Shown: piece after piece, positions 7,857 to 15,734 of the stretch
Layout: every line of letters begins with the position of its first letter
How positions within the stretch are numbered: position 1 is the stretch's first letter
Assembly (NCBI GenBank): GCA_900544025.1
Contig: UQTM01000011.1
Coordinates: 1 to 64,000 of the forward strand
Length of the DNA stretch: 64,000 bases
Source: an uncultured Odoribacter sp.
Lineage (GTDB): Bacteria > Bacteroidota > Bacteroidia > Bacteroidales > Marinifilaceae
Direction: 5' to 3'
The notes under the pieces: generated by a model
What the model saw: the letters and a program-made list of their open reading frames with translations, nothing else
Database searches by the model: none
What the model was told of the DNA's origin: nothing
Position numbers and translations under genes: made by a program

Positions 7857-8050
7857 TGTTACCACCTGATGAAGTGTTAACAATCCCCATTTAGCAGAAA
7901 CCGCCTCGCCCTGTGGCTCGGCTCGTTTCACTAAATGAAGCAAGAGGGAACTGGACAAGTCCTGTTCTTCCCTCTTGCCCTGCGGGGCAAAGCCTTCGAC
8001 TTTAAGAGGTTACATTCGTAACCGTTTATAACAGTGATTATAACCTGAAA
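7857..8050. other. Structured non-coding region, candidate transfer origin (oriT)
   Basis: The gap before the mobilization genes holds three inverted repeats. CATTTAGCAGAAAC near 7888 pairs imperfectly with GTTTCACTAAATG near 7925. CAAGAGGGAA (7941-7950) pairs perfectly with TTCCCTCTTG (7968-7977) and encloses GGAC-AA-GTCC. GCCCTGCGGGGC lies at 7977-7988. In Bacteroides mobilizable elements oriT lies just upstream of the mob genes and is rich in such hairpins. The location and structure fit, but no nic site was identified. Confidence 0.4.
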
Positions 8051-8109
8051 ATGTATTTCGCTTATAATCAACTGAATGAATCTCATTTTCCTTATAAAAA
8101 AGTTATAAT
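8026..8109. promoter_or_regulatory. Five TTATAA(C/T/A) repeats upstream of bfmA
   Basis: TTATAAC at 8026 and 8038, TTATAAT at 8062, TTATAAA at 8092 and TTATAAT at 8103, ending one base before the bfmA ATG. They could be binding sites for the neighbouring HTH protein or simply an AT-rich promoter region. Confidence 0.3.
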
Positions 8110-8110
8110 C

Positions 8111-8695
8111 ATGGATAAGACCAGTAATATATCCACACTTACCACCATCGGGATAGACCGACAGACGGGTAAGTTGATAGATAAGCTCTGCAAACGCTAT
8201 TCGCTGAAAAAAGGGGAAATAGTCAGGTTGGCATTTGTCTATATTGATAAAGCATGTATCAACCCATCGGAAGCACCGGAATCCGTAAAATCGGAACTGG
8301 CGAAAATAAACAAACGGCAGGACGATATAATCCGCTTCATTCGTCACTACGAGGAAGAACAACTAAATCCCATGATACGAACCGCTAATTCTATTGCAGT
8401 TCGGTTTGATGGTATTGGTAAGACATTGGAAACGCTTATTCTTTCCCAATTGGAATCCAGTCAGGGGAAACAAACAGCCGTATTGCAAAAAGTAAGTGAG
8501 CAGTTCGGCAAACATGCCGATGTAATCAACCAGCAGGGGAAACAACTCACCGCCCTGTATCAGATACATCAACGGGATTATAAGAAAATGTTCCAACTGA
8601 TACAACTCTATTCGGAGTTATCAACTTGTGGCGTGATGGATGGTAAACGGAAAGAGAACCTAAAAGCGGAAATCGTCAATTTGATAAATACATAG
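8111..8695 (+). CDS. bfmA: BfmA/BtgA-family mobilization protein
   Basis: A protein of about 194 residues from the ATG at 8111 (MDKTSNISTLTTIGIDRQTG); an in-frame ATG at 8051 would add 20 residues but lies among repeats. The N-terminal ~50 residues form a ribbon-helix-helix-like DNA-binding segment (GKLIDKLCKRYSLKKGEIVRLAF). The rest is a long helical region ending KAEIVNLINT. BfmA/BtgA proteins bind oriT and help the relaxase in small mobilizable elements of Bacteroides. The next gene starts four bases after its stop, so the two are co-translated. The gene is intact, unlike its neighbours. Confidence 0.75.
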   Translation: MDKTSNISTLTTIGIDRQTGKLIDKLCKRYSLKKGEIVRLAFVYIDKACINPSEAPESVKSELAKINKRQDDIIRFIRHYEEEQLNPMIRTANSIAVRFDGIGKTLETLILSQLESSQGKQTAVLQKVSEQFGKHADVINQQGKQLTALYQIHQRDYKKMFQLIQLYSELSTCGVMDGKRKENLKAEIVNLINT

Positions 8696-8699
8696 AACC

Positions 8700-9642
8700 A
8701 TGCACATAGATTTTGTACCACCATCGGGAGGAACATATAACAATGCAGGAAGTAGCCGCCAATTAGCTTCATACATGGAACATGAAGATTTGGAACGGAT
8801 GGAAAAAGGTATTTATACCGATGGCTTTTTCAACTTATCGGATGATAATATTTACAAATCAAAGGTTATTAAGGATATAGATAGTAATATCGGGCAATTG
8901 TTGAAAACAGATGCTAAGTTTTTCGCTATCCATGTCAGCCCATCGGAAAGCGAGCTTCGGGCAATGGGAAACACCGAACAGGAGAAAGCCGAAGCCATGA
9001 AACGGTATGTTCGGGAAGTGTTTATTCCTGAATATGCCAAGAACTTCAACAAAGGACTATCCGAAGCGGATATAAAGTTTTACGGGAAGATACATTTTGA
9101 CCGTAGCCGTTCCAATAACGAACTAAATATGCACTGCCATTTGATTGTCAGCCGTAAAGACCAATCTAACAAAAAGAAGCTATCACCGCTTACCAACCAC
9201 AAAAACACCAAGAACGGAGTAATAAAAGGTGGCTTCGACCGTGTGAATCTCTTTCGACAAGCGGAACAAGGCTTTGATAAACTATTCAGTTACAACCGCC
9301 AATTATCCGAATCCTTTGAGTATTCCGACACGATGAAAAAACGGAAGCATTGACGATAAACTGAGAGTGCAGGAGCAGGAGTTGAAAGAGCCAAAACAAT
9401 ATTTTACTGGCGAAAATAAAAAAGAAATATTCCAATCCAGTGAAAAAGAAAACAATATTTCTTGCAACCTTGATAGCAAGGCAGATGAAAAACATTCTTA
9501 CAACCAGCAAAATAACGGTAGTGGCGATTCTCTATTATCTATCTTCTCATTGGGAGATGGCAATAATAACAATGCTGCACCAGTAGAAGAATTACAGGCA
9601 CAAAAACGCAAGAAGAAAAAGAAGAAAGGGATTAGACGATGA
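8700..9642 (+). pseudogene. DUF5712 relaxase-type mobilization protein (BfmC/BtgB-like), frameshifted
   Basis: The frame from 8700 starts MHIDFVPPSGGTYNNAGSSR and contains FAIHVSPSESE and the histidine cluster LNMHCHLIVSRKD. It stops at 9353 just after a run of six A residues (about 9335-9340). Removing one A gives a continuous reading DTMKNGSIDDKLRVQEQELK into the frame that ends at 9642, for a protein of about 313 residues. The N-terminal relaxase-like domain with its H-x-H-x-x motif is complete in the truncated form; only a lysine/glutamine-rich tail is lost. Slippage on A6 could restore some full-length product. Confidence 0.65.
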
Positions 9643-10043
9643 CTGAATATGAAGAACTAAGAGCCGATATAGACCGCTATTTGATGGAACGTTTTAAGTA
9701 TTGAAAATCGCTTGTATGGCTGACAGTGGATAATATAATAGCCACCCGAAGAAATAGCCGGGTAGATTTATATTTGCGTATTAGAAAGGTTGAAAGCCGT
9801 TTTCCACCTGATTGCCTGATTATCGCCCGATTGAGTTTTAGCAAAAAACGTATAGGGCATGGAACGCACTTTATCCGATTTCTGACAAGAATAGCCCGAA
9901 AGTACGATTTTAACCATATCGGCATTGAGTGTGCCAACATCAAAAGCAGTACTTTTGCCAAGAAATTAGGCTTTTACTGCATAGATGGTGAGAATTACGC
10001 AATAGCAGTAACCAATCTAATATCTTATTTTTCAATGAACTAA
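9639..10043 (+). pseudogene. GNAT-like acetyltransferase with an in-frame stop
   Basis: The ATG at 9639 overlaps the TGA of the preceding gene (ATGA) and gives MTEYEELRADIDRYLMERFKY before a TGA at 9702-9704. The same frame then continues without interruption to 10043. A TGG-to-TGA change (FKY-W-KSLVWLT) would explain the break. The downstream part has a GNAT-type signature: RIGHGTHFIRFLTRIA as the acetyl-CoA loop and helix, and STFAKKLGFYCIDG near the C-terminus. The full product would be about 134 residues. Proteins like this travel with Bacteroides mobilization genes; their role is unknown. Confidence 0.55.
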
Positions 10044-10079
10044 TCTTCTTTCTAATCCCAATATATTAAATGAAATATG

Positions 10080-10087
10080 TATTTTTG
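10080..10087 (+). promoter_or_regulatory. -7 box upstream of the 343-residue cargo gene
   Basis: TATTTTTG fits TAnnTTTG and lies 60 bases before the ATG at 10148. No clear -33 partner was seen. Confidence 0.35.
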
Positions 10088-10147
10088 CATATTCTTTTGA
10101 ATTACAGACAATTGATTTTTTGATTGATTATTATTTACATTTAAAAC

Positions 10148-11179
10148 ATGGGAGAAATAGAAATACAAAAATTTGCCGCATTAAATGAAGAATTTGACAC
10201 AGCAAACAAATTAGTGAGGTTAGGACTTGGAGAACTTCAAAATATTAATCTTGACAATGATTTCTATTTTCTGCCATTTCAACTTTTGTCACAAGGGTTT
10301 GAACGTTTTATGAAAGCTTATATTTGCGTTGCCTATGTGGAGAAGCATAAAACTTTACCTGATTCTTCCTACATAAAGTCATTAGGGCATGATTTAGAAC
10401 GACTTTTGACTGAAATTATGTCAAATTATTATATCCATTACAAACCTATTCAGTTTGAATCTGATTGGCTGCTAATAAATGGTGATGCTAATTTGAAAGA
10501 ACTTTTATTCATATTATCTGAATTTGGGAAATTTGCTCGCTATTACAATTTTGACTTCATTACTGGTAATTCAAAAATTGGTATAAACCCCAAAGAGGCT
10601 TGGCGTAAATTTGAAAATAAAATAAAGCCAGTTGATGCTCAGACTATGAAAAAACTGATGAATCAAGACGTAGACCGTGAAGTATACCAAGAAATAACAA
10701 ATTATATAATAGATATTTTTGAACGATTTATAGCAAGTCTTTCAAGACAAATAATTTGGGGGACATTAGGGCAATTAGGTAAACAGTTAACAATAAGCTC
10801 GTTCTTTGATTATGGGACTTTGTATGAAAAAGATTTTGGGAAAACAGACTATAGAAAGAACACTACAAAATACAAAGAAACTCCTAAATCTATACATAAG
10901 AGAACAGTATTAGATGAATTAAACCGAAAATTCAACCCTGATTTTAAATCAAAAAAACTGAGAAAATGTGACTATAACGGAGATTGGCCTTTTTATGTTG
11001 ATGAAATCATTATTGAATGTAGGCAAAAACATTGGTGTATCGTTACTATTGATGGCTATGATTATGCCCTGAATGGTGCTGCAAAAGGACGGTATAAACT
11101 TGAAAACCCACATGATGCAGGGATGGCTATACTTGGTAAAAGCATCGGAGATTTTATTTCAATGGCATTAGCATTATAA
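10148..11179 (+). CDS. Unknown protein, HEPN-like helical N-terminus
   Basis: A 343-residue protein, monocistronic, with no recognised full-length family. Residues ~40-90 read FQLLSQGFERFMKAYICVAY, then KSLGHDLERLL. The E-R-x-x-K-A and G-H-D-L spacing is reminiscent of HEPN-type helical domains found in abortive infection and toxin proteins. The C-terminal ~110 residues contain DEIIIECRQKHWCIVTIDGY and a hydrophobic end. There is no signal peptide and no clear membrane segment. It lies between the mobilization genes and the truncated integrase end, a usual cargo position. A defence or toxin role is only a suggestion. Confidence 0.5.
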   Translation: MGEIEIQKFAALNEEFDTANKLVRLGLGELQNINLDNDFYFLPFQLLSQGFERFMKAYICVAYVEKHKTLPDSSYIKSLGHDLERLLTEIMSNYYIHYKPIQFESDWLLINGDANLKELLFILSEFGKFARYYNFDFITGNSKIGINPKEAWRKFENKIKPVDAQTMKKLMNQDVDREVYQEITNYIIDIFERFIASLSRQIIWGTLGQLGKQLTISSFFDYGTLYEKDFGKTDYRKNTTKYKETPKSIHKRTVLDELNRKFNPDFKSKKLRKCDYNGDWPFYVDEIIIECRQKHWCIVTIDGYDYALNGAAKGRYKLENPHDAGMAILGKSIGDFISMALAL

Positions 11180-11382
11180 TTTATATCCTTTCTTTCTCTG
11201 AACACAAAGGTATATTCCAAGAATAAAACGGCAACACCGAGCCGCAAGCGGTTTTTGTAAATTTCTTCCTTTTTCGTTCCTCAAAAGAGTAAATTTCCAA
11301 AAAGTGTTGCCTTATTTATTCTTTCCATATAGGAGATGTTTATCAGAGAAAAAAAGGAAAAAATACGTTGGTTATGATGTGT

Positions 11383-11568
11383 TTACTTTGCCAATACATA
11401 TTTACCCTCAATCCGTTCCGCAAGGTTTGTCATATCCTCATTGATTTTGGTACGGGTTATTTCCGCATATATTTGAGTAGTGGAAATACTTCGATGTCCC
11501 AATGTTTGGCTAATCGTTTCTATCGGAACACCCATTGAAAGACAAAGGGTTGCATAGCTATGCCTTAG
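11383..11568 (-). pseudogene. 3' remnant of the outer element's tyrosine recombinase
   Basis: The minus strand from 11568 to the stop at 11383-11385 encodes the last 61 residues of a phage-type integrase. It begins LRHSYATLCLSMGVPIETIS and includes LGHRSISTTQIYAEIT with the catalytic tyrosine. Immediately upstream the frame hits a stop and the similarity ends. The missing front is found at 28,845-29,866 on the same strand, whose protein breaks exactly at the F-H-L before R-H. Together they give about 402 residues, the usual family length. This is therefore the displaced end of one gene cut by the inner island. Confidence 0.85.
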
Positions 11569-11801
11569 CTATGTGGAAAGAAAGAAGTGATATGAGTAAT
11601 GGAAACGAAAAGAAAGCATAACGCAATTTGTTGGTAATTAACTATTTCTCTATATTTTTCCACATGAGGAAAAAGCAAAAAAGCGAGGCTTATTGAGAAT
11701 ATTCAGTTACCAAATCGTTAACAGGGCTGTTACCGGCAGGGATAAGGTAACGAAGAGCGGATCAAACAATTTAAAACAGCGATATATTACACTGATTGTC
11801 A

Positions 11802-11809
11802 TAGTTTTG
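11802..11809 (+). promoter_or_regulatory. -7 box for the tandem integrase genes
   Basis: TAGTTTTG fits TAnnTTTG, 54 bases before the ATG at 11864. The 230 bases to the left are non-coding and include two similar motifs (GTTACC near 11708 and GGTAACG near 11747). These may be recombinase arm sites. Confidence 0.4.
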
Positions 11810-11863
11810 CATATCGAATAACGCTTATAAAACAGGTAAATTTGCCACTAAAAATATAAGCGT

Positions 11864-13093
11864 ATGAAAGTAGAAAAATTCAAGGTGTTGCTCTACCTCA
11901 AAAAGAGCGGACTGGACAAATCCAGCAAAGCTCCGATAATGGGGCGCATCACCGTTAACCGGACGATGGCGCAGTTCAGCTGCAAGATCTCCATCACTCC
12001 CGAACTGTGGAATCCCCGGGAAAGCCGTCTGAACGGCAAGAGCAAGGAGGCGGTGGAAGTCAACGCGAAAATCGACAAGTTGCTGTTAGCGGTAAACTCC
12101 GCGTTCGACTCCCTTGTGGAACGAAAGACCGATTTCGATGCGACAGCAGTCAAGGAAGCCTTTCAAGGCAGCAAGGAGACGCGGATGACCTTGCTCAAAC
12201 TCTTCGACAGGCATATCGGGGAAGTCAGGGCACGTGTAGATATCGATGTGTCTCACCGTACACTTCCCAATTACCTCTATACCCGCAGCCGTCTCGCTGA
12301 TTTCGTCAGCAGCAGGTTCAAGGTATCCGACCTTGCTTTCTGCCAGCTCAACGAGCAGTTCATCCGAGAATTTCAGGAGTATGTGGTGATAGAGAAAGGC
12401 TTGGGTGTCCAGACGGTACGTCACTATCTGGCTATCCTGAAGAAGATTTGCCGCATAGCCTTCAAGGAGGGACATTCGGACAAATTTTATTTTGAGCACT
12501 ACAAATTACCCAAGCAGAAGGAAACGCCGCCGAGAGCGTTGAGCAAAGAAGATTTCGAGAAGATACGGGATATGGGACTTACCGGATGCCGCCCGGAACA
12601 CTCCATTGTCAGGGACATGTTCCTTTTCGCCTGTTATGCCGGAACCTCATATGTGGATGCTGTAGCTATCACGCCCGATAATCTCTCAAGGGACGATAAC
12701 GGTGCGCTATGGCTGAAATACCGTAGGGGCAAGAACGGACAACTAAGCCGGGTGAAATTGCTGCCCGAAGCGGTAGCCCTTATCGAAAAATACCGTGACG
12801 ATACACGGGGCACACTGTTTCCCGTAATCCCGTACCAAGCCCTGAAATGGTGTCTGACAAGCATCAAAATGAAAGCCGGTATCAAGGGGCGCTTGTCCTA
12901 TCACATGGGACGGCACTCGTTCTCGACCCTCATGACCCTTGAAAACGGCGTACCTATCGAGACTGTCAGCAAGATGCTGGGGCACGCGGATATAAGAACC
13001 ACACAAGTGTATGCCCGTGTAACCCCTAAGAAACTCTTCGAGGATATGGACAAATACATCGAAGCAACAAAAGATTTGAAACTCATTCTCTAA
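11864..13093 (+). CDS. Tyrosine recombinase 1 of the inner island
   Basis: A 409-residue site-specific integrase of the IntDOT/Bacteroidetes type. An N-terminal arm-binding domain (MKVEKFKVLLYLKKSGLDK) and a SAM-like core-binding domain (~105-210) precede the catalytic domain (~220-400). Visible catalytic-domain landmarks are YHMGRHSFSTL with the H-x-x-R pair, GHADIRTTQVYARV with the nucleophilic tyrosine, and CYAGTSYVDAV at the first-arginine position. As in IntDOT, that arginine appears to be replaced. It is followed 21 bases later by a second integrase in the same orientation. GC content is higher than in the BREX genes. Confidence 0.9.
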   Translation: MKVEKFKVLLYLKKSGLDKSSKAPIMGRITVNRTMAQFSCKISITPELWNPRESRLNGKSKEAVEVNAKIDKLLLAVNSAFDSLVERKTDFDATAVKEAFQGSKETRMTLLKLFDRHIGEVRARVDIDVSHRTLPNYLYTRSRLADFVSSRFKVSDLAFCQLNEQFIREFQEYVVIEKGLGVQTVRHYLAILKKICRIAFKEGHSDKFYFEHYKLPKQKETPPRALSKEDFEKIRDMGLTGCRPEHSIVRDMFLFACYAGTSYVDAVAITPDNLSRDDNGALWLKYRRGKNGQLSRVKLLPEAVALIEKYRDDTRGTLFPVIPYQALKWCLTSIKMKAGIKGRLSYHMGRHSFSTLMTLENGVPIETVSKMLGHADIRTTQVYARVTPKKLFEDMDKYIEATKDLKLIL

Positions 13094-13114
13094 CCCTATA
13101 AATACAATTCGATT

Positions 13115-14317
13115 ATGCGAAGCACTTTTTCCATTCTATACTACATCAACCGTGGCAAGGTCAAAACAGACGGAACTACTTCAATACTGTGCCGTATCAC
13201 CGTTGACGGCAAGAGCAGCGTATTTGCCACCGGTTATTACTGCAATCCCAAAGACTGGAACGCCAAAACAGGGGAAGTAAAGGATGCAAGGGCAAACAAC
13301 CTCCTTGTCGGACTCCGTTCCAAAATTGAGGCCTCATATGACAATCTATTGAAGGACGCGGGTATGGTCACGGCGGAAATACTCAAGAACGAGATTACCC
13401 ATGTAGCAACCGTTCCGGTCACATTGCTGAAAGCCGGGGAAGAGGAGCGGGAAAGACTGAGAATCCGCTCAGAAGTGATAGATTCGACCTCCTCTTACCG
13501 TCAGTCCAAATCCTCACAGGCATACCTGCACGAGTATCTGCTGTCGCTGGGTATGCGGGACATCGCCTTTGAAGATATTACCGAAGACTTCGGCTGGGGC
13601 TACAAGCTTTACCTGAAAACCAAAGGCTGCGGGAATGGGCATATCAACCACTGCCTTACATGGCTGAACCGTCTTATCTATATTGCGGTGGACAGGGAGA
13701 TACTCCGTTTCAATCCGCTTGCGGATGTCCCCTACGAGAAGAAACCGGACTACAAGTTGAAACACATAAGCCGGGCGGAACTGCAACGGATCATGGAGCA
13801 GCCCATGCCGGAGAGGTTACAGGAGCTTACCCATAGGGCGTTCATCTTTTCAGCCTTCACGGGGCTGTCATATGTCGATGTAAAACGGCTTTATCCCTCG
13901 CATATCGGAACGACCGCGGACGGCAGGAGGTATATCCGTATCAACAGGAAGAAAACCGATGTGGAATCCTTTATTCCGCTGCATCCCGTAGCCGAACAGA
14001 TATTGTCGCTGTATAATACCACTGATGACAGCAGGCCTATACTCCCCCTGCCCAAGCGTGACATGTTGTGGTACTGCATACACGAAATCGGGATAGTGGC
14101 AGGAGTGAAAGAGAATCTCAGCTACCACGCGAGCAGACATTCGTTCGGAACCTTGACGCTTTCGGCAGGTGTGCCGATCGAGAGCATCAGCAAGATGATG
14201 GGACACACGAACATCCGGACCACGCAGGGATATGCCAAAGTGACCGATGATAAAATCTCCGAGGATATGAATAAGCTGATGGCAAGGAGACGTGAAAACG
14301 GGGCATCTTCCAATTAG
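13115..14317 (+). CDS. Tyrosine recombinase 2 of the inner island
   Basis: A 400-residue integrase, paralogous in layout to its neighbour. The N-terminus is MRSTFSILYYINRGKVKTDG, with a central core-binding domain. The catalytic domain has FSAFTGLSYVDVKRL, YHASRHSFGTLTL and GHTNIRTTQGYAKV with the tyrosine. Tandem recombinases of this kind occur on Bacteroidota islands and may act together or on different strands or substrates. It follows recombinase 1 by 21 bases, so both come from one transcript. Both are full length with intact H-x-x-R and Y, so the inner island may still be able to excise. Confidence 0.9.
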   Translation: MRSTFSILYYINRGKVKTDGTTSILCRITVDGKSSVFATGYYCNPKDWNAKTGEVKDARANNLLVGLRSKIEASYDNLLKDAGMVTAEILKNEITHVATVPVTLLKAGEEERERLRIRSEVIDSTSSYRQSKSSQAYLHEYLLSLGMRDIAFEDITEDFGWGYKLYLKTKGCGNGHINHCLTWLNRLIYIAVDREILRFNPLADVPYEKKPDYKLKHISRAELQRIMEQPMPERLQELTHRAFIFSAFTGLSYVDVKRLYPSHIGTTADGRRYIRINRKKTDVESFIPLHPVAEQILSLYNTTDDSRPILPLPKRDMLWYCIHEIGIVAGVKENLSYHASRHSFGTLTLSAGVPIESISKMMGHTNIRTTQGYAKVTDDKISEDMNKLMARRRENGASSN

Positions 14318-14661
14318 AATCCCTGTTTCGCGGTCGCTCGCTTCCTCGCCGCCCATGGAAGTTAGTACAGACTTCATTGAAAGTGAAAAAGTCGGGCGGC
14401 AGGCCGTTTCGGGCAGAATCTTCCTCCTGCGGAGCGTATTCAGCCCGAAAACCTTTTCCCTTTCACGTCTGTACAATGGACGCCGTCGGCAGCGGAAACA
14501 AGCGACCGACGGAAAAGTCGGAACAAAAAACAAAAGAGAAACAGCATACTGTCAGTAGAATACTACCGGTCCGTATGCTGTTCCGATATTCTATAGGGGG
14601 GGATATTTTTTAACAGCCTAATGAAGCGGGCAGGCGGTAAACTGCGCTCTCTCCAGAAAAA
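14318..14661. other. Non-coding gap after the integrases
   Basis: About 340 bases with no supportable gene. It contains a loose inverted repeat: AGTACAGACTTCATTGAAAG near 14363 against CTTTCACGTCTGTAC near 14460. These repeats enclose a GC-rich stretch. It could be a transcript end structure or part of an attachment region. Confidence 0.3.
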
Positions 14662-14889
14662 TCAATCCGTTTTTTCGGCCACCTGCCAATATCCGCCTTT
14701 GTCCGGTCCGATTCGTCGGAGTACCCCGTCCGCTTTCAGCCCGGCAATCTGTTTTTCCACGGCCTTGGGGGTTATCCCTATCCGCTTGGCAAGTGCTGTT
14801 GCGCTCAGTGTGTTGTCCTGTGAAAGCAGGGCGATGATTTTCTCCCTGCTTTTTGAGTTTATACTACTTCTCTCTATTGTAAATGACAT
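14662..14889 (-). pseudogene. Winged-helix fragment (C-terminus of an AlbA_2/RecG-like protein)
   Basis: A 75-residue reading from MSFTIERSS ends KGGYWQVAEKTD. It contains a complete winged helix (LSATALAKRIGITPKAVEKQ, then DGVLRRIGPDKGGYW). This ending is typical of the C-terminus of the long ATP-binding/AlbA_2 family often called RecG-like in Bacteroidota. The rest of such a protein is absent, so it is best read as a remnant. A free-standing small repressor is the alternative. It is on the strand opposite to the BREX genes. Confidence 0.5.
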
Positions 14890-14959
14890 CCAAAAGTTCG
14901 TTTGCAAGTTTGATGTCTGTAACTTTTACAATACTATATTCTTCTGTTGGATAATCAAG

Positions 14960-15290
14960 AATATTGACGCTGACATATCAAATGGTAGATATAGTCAAGC
15001 AGCCAGATTATGACCGTATGGATAATGATTTGAAGTCTCGTCATATCAAGATAAAAGGCGAAGCTCCCAATAATATATGAATAGGCAGACATCTTTGAAC
15101 TCAATAAAGATAACGATAAAATCCGCCAAGTGCGTAAATGCGTAAAGACGTAGAAATCTGCGAGGAAGCGGTACGAAAACGAACAGCTCTTACTGAACAA
15201 GTTAGAATCACATAACAGTCTGTAAAGGAGCAGTAGGACAAGGCAAAGTTTATCAAGGGCAAGACGATTCAAACGAATAAACCTAATTTA
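14960..15290 (+). pseudogene. Degenerate coding remnant, family unknown
   Basis: Short frames with protein-like composition are broken by stops: MVDIVKQPDYDRMDNDLKSR from about 14981, and later ADIFELNKDNDKIRQVRK followed after one stop by KSARKRYENEQLLLNKLES. The frames line up on the same strand and suggest a decayed gene. No family is recognised. The following 15,290-15,460 region is AT-rich promoter sequence. Confidence 0.3.
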
Positions 15291-15464
15291 GTTTACAATA
15301 AGTATAAAAATATTATAATTTGTAAAAAATAGAAGTCACAAGATTGTATTGTTTGTTCGACAATTTCCTGTTTGATTATTTTATGGCTTTCATATTTTTG
15401 AAATAATACGCCATGTTTTTGAAATAATATTCCAAGTGTTAGCGATAATAATTGGGGAAATTAC

Positions 15465-15472
15465 TACCTTTG
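15465..15472 (+). promoter_or_regulatory. -7 box of the BREX operon promoter
   Basis: TACCTTTG fits TAnnTTTG. It lies 43 bases before the ATG chosen for the XRE regulator (15515) and falls inside the longer in-frame reading from 15452, which argues against that earlier start. Confidence 0.55.
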
Positions 15473-15514
15473 CAAAATTTTAAATGGAATCATGCAACAT
15501 CAAACATCCGTATC

Positions 15515-15730
15515 ATGCAGAAAGGTGCAAATATCAATAGAATAAAAGCAGTGCTTGCGGAACAAAATAGAACCAGTAAATGGCTTGCTGGAGAATTGGG
15601 CAAAGATCAGGCCACTATATCAAAGTGGTGTACCAATACATACCAACCAAGTTTAGAAACTTTGGTAAAAGTAGCAGGGCTGCTTAATGTTGATGTAAGA
15701 GATTTGATTGTAAAAACTGAAATTAAATAA
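15515..15730 (+). CDS. XRE-family regulator, first gene of the BREX operon
   Basis: A 71-residue protein starting MQKGANINRIKAVLAEQN. It is a single Cro/CI-type helix-turn-helix (TSKWLAGELGKDQATISKWC, then LETLVKVAGLLNVDVRDL). An in-frame reading from 15452 exists but starts upstream of the predicted transcription start. It ends four bases before brxP, so regulator and defence genes are co-transcribed. Small XRE proteins often repress their own defence operon, and control of BREX expression is the likely role. Confidence 0.8.
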   Translation: MQKGANINRIKAVLAEQNRTSKWLAGELGKDQATISKWCTNTYQPSLETLVKVAGLLNVDVRDLIVKTEIK

Positions 15731-15734
15731 GTTC

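Noticed and set aside
6763..10043. Programmed ribosomal frameshifting as explanation of the broken genes
   Set aside because: The sites are of different kinds (G-run, single G, A6, in-frame TGA), so decay or sequence error is simpler; only the A6 site was kept as a possible slippage site.
12086..12499. Minus-strand reading of 137 residues inside recombinase 1
   Set aside because: Antisense to a clear integrase with conserved motifs; no family features.
13868..14533. Minus-strand reading of 221 residues over recombinase 2
   Set aside because: Antisense shadow in GC-richer DNA; the plus-strand integrase explains the region.
14292..14613. Plus-strand readings rich in R, S and P after recombinase 2
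   Set aside because: Low-complexity composition, no start signals and no family resemblance.
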